A stretch of DNA of 64,000 nucleotides, from positions 1 through 64,000 of the forward strand of contig QCIB01000005.1 of assembly GCA_003216915.1 (NCBI GenBank), given 5' to 3'. The DNA comes from Prochlorococcus sp. AG-402-I23 (GTDB lineage: Bacteria > Cyanobacteriota > Cyanobacteriia > PCC-6307 > Cyanobiaceae). This document shows, one piece after another, positions 1 through 8,181 of this stretch. How positions within the stretch are numbered: position 1 is the stretch's first letter; each line of letters begins with the position of its first letter. Position numbers and translations under genes: made by a program. The notes below the pieces were generated by a model. That model made no database searches and was not told where the DNA came from. It saw only the letters and a program-made list of their open reading frames with translations.

Positions 1-1180
1 TCTTTAAGTAAGTTTGTTTATCTAGATCAAACCAATCTTTAGTTTTGGTAAAGATACTGGCAATTAAAGTAACCTCACCTTTTGGCGCTCTTCCATCGCC
101 ATCATCACTAATTGATACAAATAACGAACAAAATTCTTTTGAAACAAATTGATAATGATTGGAGAATGTTTTTTTAATATGTTCCTTTTTTAATGCTGAA
201 TAAAAAACTACAGCTCCACTTGGATCTGGCAAATTATTAAGTCGATTTTTATAATTTTTTTTTCTTTCTAAAGGATCTTTCAAATGCTTGAGCAAAGATT
301 GTGGAGGTGCGGTATAAATCACATCTTTTGCTTGATAAATAAATGATTTTTTTTTCGAATTAGCAGATAGTTGCCAACACATATTTTCGTCGTCAAAAGT
401 TATAGAATTTACTTCTTGTCCAAAAATTAAATTAACTCCAGTTTTAATTAATGAACTTTCTAATGATTCACTTAAAGACTGCATAGATTTTTTAAGATGC
501 CACAGACCATGTGGCTGTTGACACATCTGAAGAACAGTAGATCCATATAATGCTGCAGTACTATAAACGTCTTCTTGAGAATAAAGTTTTAGTTGAAGAT
601 TTAAGAATTTAATCAAGCGCTCATTCTTGGATAATCCACATATCCGCAATAGATCAAAAATAGTAGATTTAAGTAAGATACCTGTGACAAGGTTTGAAGG
701 TACTAGTGCTTTGAGAAGTTGAGAAAAATCCCAAAAATTACTTATTGGTAATACAGGATTATTATTAGCAAATATCCAATTACTTTCATGTATTAGGGTA
801 CAAAGCTTCCAAAATCTTTGACTCCCAGGAAACTGCATTTCTCGTTCAGCAATCCATTTACTTTTTTCATACCAAATGGGTATAGGATTACCACCATCAT
901 TTAAATCAACAATGCAAGCAGGGTCTAAAATTGTGGCTTCTGGGGATGGAATATCTAAAAAATCAAAAATTCTAGAATGTATTCCTCCCTTCTCTAAACC
1001 AGCAACCTGAGTTGCGCCAACATCGAAAGTATAATTCTTTCTTTTAAAAGTACCGGCACATCCTCCGGCTTGAGTATGAGATTCGATTAAAGTCACAGAT
1101 AAGCCTTGTTTTGATAAAATCGCTGCAGAAGTTAGTCCTGCTATACCGGCGCCTACAACAATAACTTCAGACTTTTTCAT
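1..1180 (-). CDS. FAD-dependent carotenoid desaturase/isomerase-like oxidoreductase (CrtD/phytoene dehydrogenase-like), C-terminus off window
   Basis: Absent from the ORF track because it is open at the edge. My minus-strand translation from ATG at 1180 gives MKKSEVIVVGAGIAGLTSAAILSKQGLSVTLIESHTQAGGCAGTFKRKNYTFDVGATQVAG, a Rossmann GxGxxG FAD motif plus phytoene-desaturase-like N-terminus. Confidence 0.8.
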   Translation of the reverse strand, partial: MKKSEVIVVGAGIAGLTSAAILSKQGLSVTLIESHTQAGGCAGTFKRKNYTFDVGATQVAGLEKGGIHSRIFDFLDIPSPEATILDPACIVDLNDGGNPIPIWYEKSKWIAEREMQFPGSQRFWKLCTLIHESNWIFANNNPVLPISNFWDFSQLLKALVPSNLVTGILLKSTIFDLLRICGLSKNERLIKFLNLQLKLYSQEDVYSTAALYGSTVLQMCQQPHGLWHLKKSMQSLSESLESSLIKTGVNLIFGQEVNSITFDDENMCWQLSANSKKKSFIYQAKDVIYTAPPQSLLKHLKDPLERKKNYKNRLNNLPDPSGAVVFYSALKKEHIKKTFSNHYQFVSKEFCSLFVSISDDGDGRAPKGEVTLIASIFTKTKDWFDLDKQTYLK

Positions 1181-1184
1181 TAAA

Positions 1185-2063
1185 ATGCAAAAATTATCTC
1201 CTATTGAAATTAACGAAATTTGTGAAGAATTAGGTGAAACCTATCCAAAAAGTATTGAACAAGTACATGGTGGCGATATTCATAATGCATGGCGAATAGA
1301 ATTCTCAAACAAAAAGTTATTCCTTAAAAGAAACATTAGAAACAAAAAATTTCTTGAATTTGAAAAATATTGTCTCCAAAATTTGAGAAAATATATTAAT
1401 CAAGAAAACTTAGTTATTCCTGAAGTTATTGCATATAAGAATATAAAAAATATAGAGATTCTTTTAATTGAATGGATAGATATGCATAACTTTGACCAAA
1501 AAAAGCTTGGAAAAGGTTTAGGTGAATTGCACTTGAAATCAGCTGAATCTAACCCCAAAATGTTTGGCTTTCCAGTTGAGGGTTTTATCGGAACAACAGA
1601 TCAGAAAAAAGGCTTGGAAGATAATTGGATAGATTGTTTTTTAAATTTAAGGATAATACCTCAATTATTAAGTCTTAAATCAAGAATTTTAGATAAAGAA
1701 ATTATAAATAAAGTTAAAGAAAAAATTCAATCAGAATTGCTGAATCACAAACCAATAAATGCTCTAGTTCATGGTGATTTATGGTCAGGCAATGCAGGAA
1801 TGGACAGAAATGGAAAGGGGGTTATATTTGACCCTGCATCTTGGTGGGCAGATAATGAAGTAGATATAGCTATGACAAAACTATTTGGAGGTTTTAGAAA
1901 AGAATTTTATGAAGAATACCATAGAATTTTTCCTATAAAAAACGGATTTGAAAAAAGAATTATTATTTATAATTTTTATCACATATTGAATCACGCCAAC
2001 ATGTTTGGAGGAGGGTACTTAAACCAAGTTGAAGATTACGTAAAAGCAATTCTTAATATGTAA
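1185..2063 (+). CDS. fructosamine/ketosamine-3-kinase family protein
   Basis: ORF with LVHGDLWSGNAG and FDPASWWADNEVDIAM, typical of the fructosamine kinase family. Confidence 0.85.
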   Translation: MQKLSPIEINEICEELGETYPKSIEQVHGGDIHNAWRIEFSNKKLFLKRNIRNKKFLEFEKYCLQNLRKYINQENLVIPEVIAYKNIKNIEILLIEWIDMHNFDQKKLGKGLGELHLKSAESNPKMFGFPVEGFIGTTDQKKGLEDNWIDCFLNLRIIPQLLSLKSRILDKEIINKVKEKIQSELLNHKPINALVHGDLWSGNAGMDRNGKGVIFDPASWWADNEVDIAMTKLFGGFRKEFYEEYHRIFPIKNGFEKRIIIYNFYHILNHANMFGGGYLNQVEDYVKAILNM

Positions 2064-2070
2064 TCTTTAA

Positions 2071-2436
2071 CTACCCTAAATATGTCTTCTTAAGATTTTG
2101 TACCTTATCTAGAACAGCTTCACGATTTTCACTGGTGCGAAGATTTTGCCAGCTCCATTGACCGACAACAATGACTCCTAGCAGTTCTAGTAAACCAGGG
2201 AGAATTGGGAAAAAGTTTATCGTGTCAATGACAACTTTAATTATTATCTGAGCTATTACGACAACAGCAATTATGCCTGCCGCCTTGCCGTACTTGCCCA
2301 TTTGAGTCCAATCAACATTACCAAGGGTTTCGTTGACTTTTCCCATAACATCAGAGTACTTCTCTGAAAAACTTTTGGTTTCTGAGCTTGTATCGGAGCC
2401 GGAGTCTTGGTTTGACTCTGGAGTGTTATCACTCAT
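2071..2436 (-). CDS. CAAD-domain (cyanobacterial aminoacyl-tRNA synthetase appended domain / CURT1-like) membrane protein
   Basis: Acidic Ser-rich N-terminus, two TM segments, and WSWQNLRTSENREAVLDKVQNLKKTYLG resembling CAAD proteins. Confidence 0.7.
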   Translation of the reverse strand: MSDNTPESNQDSGSDTSSETKSFSEKYSDVMGKVNETLGNVDWTQMGKYGKAAGIIAVVVIAQIIIKVVIDTINFFPILPGLLELLGVIVVGQWSWQNLRTSENREAVLDKVQNLKKTYLG

Positions 2437-2730
2437 GAATTCAGTAAACTTAATATATGAACCAGACAGTATCGGAAAAAACGTCTATTGACTACCTTTT
2501 TGTTGTGCAAAATTCCGAACCGAAACATTTTGTATTTTTTTAGAGGCGTTGGTATAAATGGTTTCTGAAGATATTTAAACTTAAAATTGATTTATAAAAA
2601 CTTCACATTATCGTCTAGTTCTAACAAAAACATTAATAAATCTCAGTAATAAGAAAAATTTAAAAGGCTAAAATTTTTATTTTAATTATTATGTTTTCAT
2701 AGTTTAGCTAGCAAACACTAAGGGATCGAA

Positions 2731-3876
2731 ATGTCCAAAGATATCAAATTTAATTTCTTAAACTCTGATGAAGAAGAAAGATATCAAAAACATTTCACCC
2801 TCAAAGAGATAGGTTATGAGGGTCAACTATATCTTAAAAACAGCTCAGTATTATGCATTGGTGCAGGTGGGCTTGGGTCTTCCGTTTTGCTTTATTTAGC
2901 TGCAGCAGGAATTGGGAGAATTGGAATAGTTGATAACGATCAAGTTGAAAAGTCTAATCTCCAGAGACAGATAATTCATGAAACAAATACTATTGGTAAT
3001 CTTAAAATTGATTCTGCCAGGGAAAAAATTAAAAAATTCAATCCTAATTGTGAAATATTAACCTTTTCAAAGAGAATTAATCCTAAAAATGCTCTTAAAT
3101 TAATAAAAGATTTTGATATTATTTGTGATTGCTCGGATAACTTTGGCACAAGATATTTGATAAATGATTCATGTCTGATATTAAATAAACCCCTAGTCTT
3201 TGGAAGTGTACAAGGCTTTGAAGGGCAAGTGAGTGTTTTCAATTTATATAAAAATAGTCCTAATTTAAGAGACTTACTTCCAGAATCACCTTCAAAAAAT
3301 GCTGCCCCTAGTTGTGCAGAATACGGGGTTGTCGGTGTTTCAACAGGTTTAATAGGAATTCTTCAGGTTAATGAAATTATCAAAATCATTTTGAAAAAAG
3401 GTGAAATTTTAAATGGGAAGATTTTAATTTTTGATCTATTGAATATGAATATGAAAAAATTGCATCTAAAAAGTGATCAGTTACATAAACGAATAAAAAA
3501 TCTGTCTCAGTTTGAGAGCTTTTATAATAGTGATGAATATTGTGAGAAAAACGATAAAATTAACAGTATTAATGCTAATGACTTTAATAGTTTATACAAA
3601 GCAAAACCCAACAAAATTCTTTTAATTGATGTTAGAGAAAATGAAGAATTTTCTACATCTGCAATAGAGGGATCTATCTCAATTCCCTTAAGTCATTTGA
3701 ATCAAGAATCTGACTTAAAATTTATTCAAAAAGAAAGTTTAAAGAAAGAGGTTTTTACTATATGTAAATCGGGGAAACGCTCTGAAAAAGCTTCAAGAAT
3801 CTTATCTAAATTCAAAATTCATTCAAGATCTATTGAAGGCGGCATTGAAAAGGTAAAAAAAATATTGTGCAATTAA
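2731..3876 (+). CDS. ThiF/MoeB-family E1-like adenylyltransferase with C-terminal rhodanese domain
   Basis: ERYQKHFTLKEIGYEGQLYLKNSSVLCIGAGGLGSS; PSCAEYGVVGVSTGLIG; rhodanese loop CKSGKRS. Confidence 0.9.
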   Translation: MSKDIKFNFLNSDEEERYQKHFTLKEIGYEGQLYLKNSSVLCIGAGGLGSSVLLYLAAAGIGRIGIVDNDQVEKSNLQRQIIHETNTIGNLKIDSAREKIKKFNPNCEILTFSKRINPKNALKLIKDFDIICDCSDNFGTRYLINDSCLILNKPLVFGSVQGFEGQVSVFNLYKNSPNLRDLLPESPSKNAAPSCAEYGVVGVSTGLIGILQVNEIIKIILKKGEILNGKILIFDLLNMNMKKLHLKSDQLHKRIKNLSQFESFYNSDEYCEKNDKINSINANDFNSLYKAKPNKILLIDVRENEEFSTSAIEGSISIPLSHLNQESDLKFIQKESLKKEVFTICKSGKRSEKASRILSKFKIHSRSIEGGIEKVKKILCN

Positions 3877-3890
3877 TTTATTCAGAATAG

Positions 3891-5051
3891 TTAGTAATCT
3901 ACACCTCTTTTCAAATCAACTCCCACATTTGCGTAATGCTTATGACAAACCATTTCAGAGTAAACATCAGCTAGTTCAAAGTAAGAAGGTTCATTTTTAC
4001 ACCTCCCAGTAATTACAACTTCTGTATCTGCTGGTTTTTTTAAGAGCGTTTGATGTATTGATTCCACAGGTAACAACTCTAAATCAACAGTTGGATTCAA
4101 TTCATCTAAAATGATTGTTTTATACAAGCCAGACAAAATAGCAGCTTTAGCAATTTCCCATGCTCTTTCAGCCTCAACATAATCAATTGGTTGTTGCTGA
4201 CCTCTCCATACGATGGCATCTCTGCCTGAACGCAAATGATCTACTAAATGAGGGTAACTCTCTCTCAAAGCTTCTATGGCAGCATCTTCGGTATATCCAT
4301 TTCCACCTTTTAACCACTGTAATATCAAAACTCTATGACTTTTATCTTGAGATATTCCTTTACCGATAGCTTGAAGAGCCTTACCGAGTGCACTTGTGGA
4401 TTTACCCTTTCCTTCACCTGTATAAATCTCAATTCCACCATTAGAACTACTTTGTTTGGTTAGTTCTGATAAGTCTCCTATCAAACGTGGTCTCATTTCT
4501 GAATGGAGTTGAGATATTCTTACCAAAGAGGGCGGGGCTGCCCTTCCAGTAATAATTATTTCTAATCCATCTGGACGATTTTGAAGAGAATTAACTACTT
4601 CATTGATATCAAGCATTCCTAAATCAAGAACTGGATTCAACTCATCGAGTACTACAACAGAATAAAGAGAACTAGCAATTGCTCCTTTAGCAATATTCCA
4701 ACCTCTTTCGGCCTCACCAACATCAAACTTTGTCACTTGGTCAGCAGTAAAGAATTCAGATCTTCCTGTCCTGACATGGTCAATTAAATGTGGAAAGCCT
4801 CTTTGTAAAGCCTCTATAGCTGAATCCTCGTCATATGGCCTCTCAGGGCCTTTTAAAAATCTTAGAAGTAAAACTCTTGACTGTCTTTTTTCGCATATTC
4901 CTAATCCTATTGTCCTGAGAACTACTCCCAATGCAGCTTGGCTTTTACCCTTACCCTCTCCATCATAAATATGTAATTGACCTTTTGATCTCTCTTGACT
5001 GTCACTTGCTGTGACAATTCCAATTCCTCTATTTCTACTCGTATTCGTCAA
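3891..5051 (-). CDS. cobO: tandem-domain cob(I)yrinic acid a,c-diamide adenosyltransferase-like P-loop protein
   Basis: Two homologous domains with DGEGKGKSQAALG and TGEGKGKSTSALG Walker A motifs, LDELNPVLDLG/LDELNPTVDLE, and TGR motifs. Confidence 0.85.
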   Translation of the reverse strand: MTNTSRNRGIGIVTASDSQERSKGQLHIYDGEGKGKSQAALGVVLRTIGLGICEKRQSRVLLLRFLKGPERPYDEDSAIEALQRGFPHLIDHVRTGRSEFFTADQVTKFDVGEAERGWNIAKGAIASSLYSVVVLDELNPVLDLGMLDINEVVNSLQNRPDGLEIIITGRAAPPSLVRISQLHSEMRPRLIGDLSELTKQSSSNGGIEIYTGEGKGKSTSALGKALQAIGKGISQDKSHRVLILQWLKGGNGYTEDAAIEALRESYPHLVDHLRSGRDAIVWRGQQQPIDYVEAERAWEIAKAAILSGLYKTIILDELNPTVDLELLPVESIHQTLLKKPADTEVVITGRCKNEPSYFELADVYSEMVCHKHYANVGVDLKRGVDY

Positions 5052-5159
5052 TTGAACAAAATTAGTAAATTTAATCTAAGATATAGATAAGAATATTATT
5101 AAAGATTTAATAATAAATTCAACCTATTCATAGGTAATTTGAATTTTAAAGTAATTAGC

Positions 5160-5984
5160 ATGTTCAATCAACTAGAAATTCTCTCTGATGAACAAAGTGA
5201 AAAGCTTTATACAATTAGAAGATACATTAAGAATCTTGATAGTGTTTGTATTGCTTATTCTGGAGGAGTTGACAGTACATTAGTAGCATCATTAGCATTC
5301 GAGCAATTAGGTAGCAAAGCAATTGCTATAACTGGTATTTCTCCTGCATTAGCCAATACTCTTCGTGAAGAAGCAAGAAGGCAAGCAAAATGGATTGGAG
5401 TAAAGCATTTAGAAATTAAAACATCAGAATTAGACCAATCCAGTTATCGTGAAAATCCTAAGGATAGGTGCTTTGCATGCAAACAAGAGCTCCACAAACA
5501 TACAACCTACCTCTCTAAAAAACTTAATTACAAGATTGTTTTAGATGGGGTCAATCTAGATGATCTTAAAGATTACAGGCCAGGTATACAAGCCTCAAAA
5601 CAAGCAGGAGTTATCTCTCCCCTTGCAAAATTTAAAGTCTCAAAACAAGACATTAGGGATATATCAAGAGCATTGGGTTTCCCTTGGTGGGATAAACCTG
5701 CTCAACCTTGCTTATCATCAAGATTTCCTTATGGCCATGAAATAACTAGTGAAAGGCTAAAAATGGTTGAGAAAGCAGAAGAATATCTTAAAGAATGTGG
5801 ATTATCGGAGGTTAGAGTTAGATGCCAAGGCTCAACTGCAAGAATAGAAATTCCCAAAGATGAATTAAAGCATTTTTTTAACAACTATAATTTTAGTGAG
5901 TTAGTTCAATATTTTTCTAATTTAGGATTTAATTGCACAAGTTTAGATCTCGAGGGACTAGTAAGCGGAAAATTAAATAGGTAA
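5160..5984 (+). CDS. larE: ATP-dependent sacrificial sulfur transferase LarE family
   Basis: SGGVDSTL PP-loop, DRCFACK, QPCLSSRFPYG. The track start (5139) is a TTG; ATG at 5160 (MFNQLEIL) looks more likely. Confidence 0.85.
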   Translation: MFNQLEILSDEQSEKLYTIRRYIKNLDSVCIAYSGGVDSTLVASLAFEQLGSKAIAITGISPALANTLREEARRQAKWIGVKHLEIKTSELDQSSYRENPKDRCFACKQELHKHTTYLSKKLNYKIVLDGVNLDDLKDYRPGIQASKQAGVISPLAKFKVSKQDIRDISRALGFPWWDKPAQPCLSSRFPYGHEITSERLKMVEKAEEYLKECGLSEVRVRCQGSTARIEIPKDELKHFFNNYNFSELVQYFSNLGFNCTSLDLEGLVSGKLNR

Positions 5985-5990
5985 ACATTG

Positions 5991-6425
5991 TCAAACAACC
6001 GTTCTGATCTGTTTAGAGACTGCTGAAGGTGGATTTCGCTCAATGACACGCAAAGAATGTTCTTTAGCCATCAAAAATTCAATTAAATATTGACTAGCTA
6101 GTTCAGGCATCATATTTTGACCACATGTAAAAATATCGACTGCCGAATAATTAGATTCAGGCCAAGTATGTATTGAAATATGAGATTCTGCCAGTAATGC
6201 AATTGCCGTAACCCCCTGAGGCTCAAATTTATTACTTATCAAATTCAAAACTGTTGCATTTGCCAATTTAGCAGCTCTATTTAAAATACATCGCAAAAAG
6301 GATTCGTCATTTAATTTTTCGCGATCGCATCTATAAAGTTCCAACAAAAGGTGTTTACTTTGATGACTTAATTTTTGCTCATCACTTAAAGAACTTAAAA
6401 TTTTACTTTTTTTGTAGATTTCCAT
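5991..6425 (-). CDS. speD: S-adenosylmethionine decarboxylase proenzyme
   Basis: AESHISIHTWPESNYSAVDIFTCG, the pyruvoyl cleavage and active-site signature of prokaryotic SpeD/SpeH. Confidence 0.93.
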   Translation of the reverse strand: MEIYKKSKILSSLSDEQKLSHQSKHLLLELYRCDREKLNDESFLRCILNRAAKLANATVLNLISNKFEPQGVTAIALLAESHISIHTWPESNYSAVDIFTCGQNMMPELASQYLIEFLMAKEHSLRVIERNPPSAVSKQIRTVV

Positions 6426-6478
6426 TTAAGAAATTTATATGAAATTAAGATTAGCTAAAAATCATCCCTTTTTTTAAA

Positions 6479-7570
6479 TTATAAGTGAATCATTTGTGAC
6501 GAGCCTAAGAAAGACTGATTAAATTTATCTAAATGTGTCGCACTTATAAAACATTGACTATCTTTACCAACAGAATTTAATAACAAATTTTGCCTGGTTA
6601 AATCTAATTCCGCCAAGACATCATCCAATATAAGTATTGGAGGAACATTTAATGTTTTAGTTAATAAATCGAGTTCAGCCATCTTTAAAGCCAAGATAAA
6701 AGTCCTTTGCTGTCCTGAGGAACCATATTTTCTAACTGAAACATTATTGATTAGAAACTCAACATCATCACGATGAGGTCCAAAATTACATTTACCAGTC
6801 AATGCTTCTATTGAACGCTGATTTAAGAGTTGTTCTACTATTTTTTTACTAATAACTTCTTCTTCTTCTTCTTCTGGACTTATATTTTGTATCCCCGAAA
6901 GATAATTTATGTCTATTTGCTCTTGAGATTTACTTAAATGATTATGCCAATATTCAACATATGGTTTTATTTTTAATAAAGCTCTTCTTCTGCGCCTAAA
7001 AATTCTTGTACTTATTATTGACATTTGAATATCAAAGCTTTCAACAATATCTGTAGATTGGGTTTTTAAGAAACTTTCTGAACGCCAAAAATGACTTCTT
7101 TGTTTTAAAAGCCTATTAAATCTACTTATCAGGTCTAAATATACTGGTTCAAGCTGAGATACGACTTTATCAATCCATGTTCTTCGATAACTGGGTTCAC
7201 TTCTAACGATATCTATATCATTAGAACAGAAACATACACTCCGAATATAATTCTTTATTTCACTTTGTTTTTTCAAGATTGATTCATTGACATAAATTCT
7301 TTTAGGCCCTTTTCGGAATAAATTTAACTTTAAATCGTCTTGAAAATTTATCTGTCCTATAACTACAGCCATATCACTGTCGTTCTCTATTAAATCTTTA
7401 TCGCTTAGTGCTCTATTAGATTTTAATTGACTTAAAAATTCAACCGATTCAAGTAAATTTGACTTGCCAATACCATTGCAGCCAAGAACAATTGCTCTTT
7501 GCTCATTTAGATCAATTTCAAAACTTTTATGGTTCCGAAAATTTTTAATTTTTAATTTATTTAAAAAAAT
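6479..7570 (-). CDS. recF: DNA replication and repair protein RecF (start uncertain; ATT at 7570 proposed)
   Basis: The track ORF (6479..7372) lacks the Walker A region. The same frame continues upstream as FLNKLKIKNFRNHKSFEIDLNEQRAIVLGCNGIGKSNLLESVEFL, the RecF N-terminus. No canonical start exists in that extension. Confidence 0.9.
   Translation of the reverse strand: MFLNKLKIKNFRNHKSFEIDLNEQRAIVLGCNGIGKSNLLESVEFLSQLKSNRALSDKDLIENDSDMAVVIGQINFQDDLKLNLFRKGPKRIYVNESILKKQSEIKNYIRSVCFCSNDIDIVRSEPSYRRTWIDKVVSQLEPVYLDLISRFNRLLKQRSHFWRSESFLKTQSTDIVESFDIQMSIISTRIFRRRRRALLKIKPYVEYWHNHLSKSQEQIDINYLSGIQNISPEEEEEEVISKKIVEQLLNQRSIEALTGKCNFGPHRDDVEFLINNVSVRKYGSSGQQRTFILALKMAELDLLTKTLNVPPILILDDVLAELDLTRQNLLLNSVGKDSQCFISATHLDKFNQSFLGSSQMIHL
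6857..6875. repeat. TTC/GAA trinucleotide microsatellite encoding Glu6 in RecF
   Basis: Run TTCTTCTTCTTCTTCTTCT on the + strand, giving PEEEEEEVI in RecF. Confidence 0.9.
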
Positions 7571-7647
7571 TTTTTTTGTGCATTCATTAATTAAATTAGC
7601 TAAGTTTAAAATGTTTAGATTTTCTTTAAAGAAATTGAAAAATTAAA

Positions 7648-7721
7648 GGGCATGTAGCTCAGTTGGATAGAGCATCAGATTCCGGTTCTGAGAGTCGGGG
7701 GTTCGAATCCCTCCATGCTCG
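7648..7721 (+). tRNA. tRNA-Arg (anticodon CCG)
   Basis: GGGCATG/CATGCTC acceptor stem, anticodon stem-loop TCAGA-TTCCGGT-TCTGA, T-arm GGGGGTTCGAATCCCTC. Confidence 0.96.
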
Positions 7722-7731
7722 TAAAATGATT

Positions 7732-8178
7732 TTAAAGTTTATATCCCATTACTCTTATTCCATTTGGATCTAGTATGAATCCATTTTCCTCTAAACTTAT
7801 AAACGAAGATACTGGAGCTTGTACAGAAATACTACATCCAGGCATTTCTCTATTTATTTTCTCAAGAGTTACTTGAAGTAATATTGAATAATAAAGTTGC
7901 TGATTATTCCCTGGCAATGCACTTAAATTCCACAAGTTGGCATTCAATCCCCTGTCGGATGTAACCCTTACAAAGCCATATAATTTATTTTTTAATTCAC
8001 TCTGTATCGTAAAAAAGAAATTACTTTTCTGAATAGCCTCAGAAAGAGGCTTTATTGGAAATGTCTCACAACCACAATTCGCTAAAAGTTTGTTAACTTC
8101 TTTAGCTAATGGGATTTGAGAAGAGTTAACAAAATAACCTTCTGGAAGAACAAGTTTTTTTTTAGAATAATATTGCAA
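7732..8178 (-). CDS. GNAT-like acetyltransferase domain protein
   Basis: Size and pattern (LYGFVRVTSDRG...PVSSFISLEENGFILDPNGIRVMGYKL) resemble a GNAT fold; family assignment is by eye only. Confidence 0.5.
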   Translation of the reverse strand: MQYYSKKKLVLPEGYFVNSSQIPLAKEVNKLLANCGCETFPIKPLSEAIQKSNFFFTIQSELKNKLYGFVRVTSDRGLNANLWNLSALPGNNQQLYYSILLQVTLEKINREMPGCSISVQAPVSSFISLEENGFILDPNGIRVMGYKL

Positions 8179-8181
8179 TTA

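Noticed and set aside
7464-7646. 60-aa + ORF (MPIPLQPRTIALCSF...)
   Set aside because: Antisense to the RecF N-terminal coding region.
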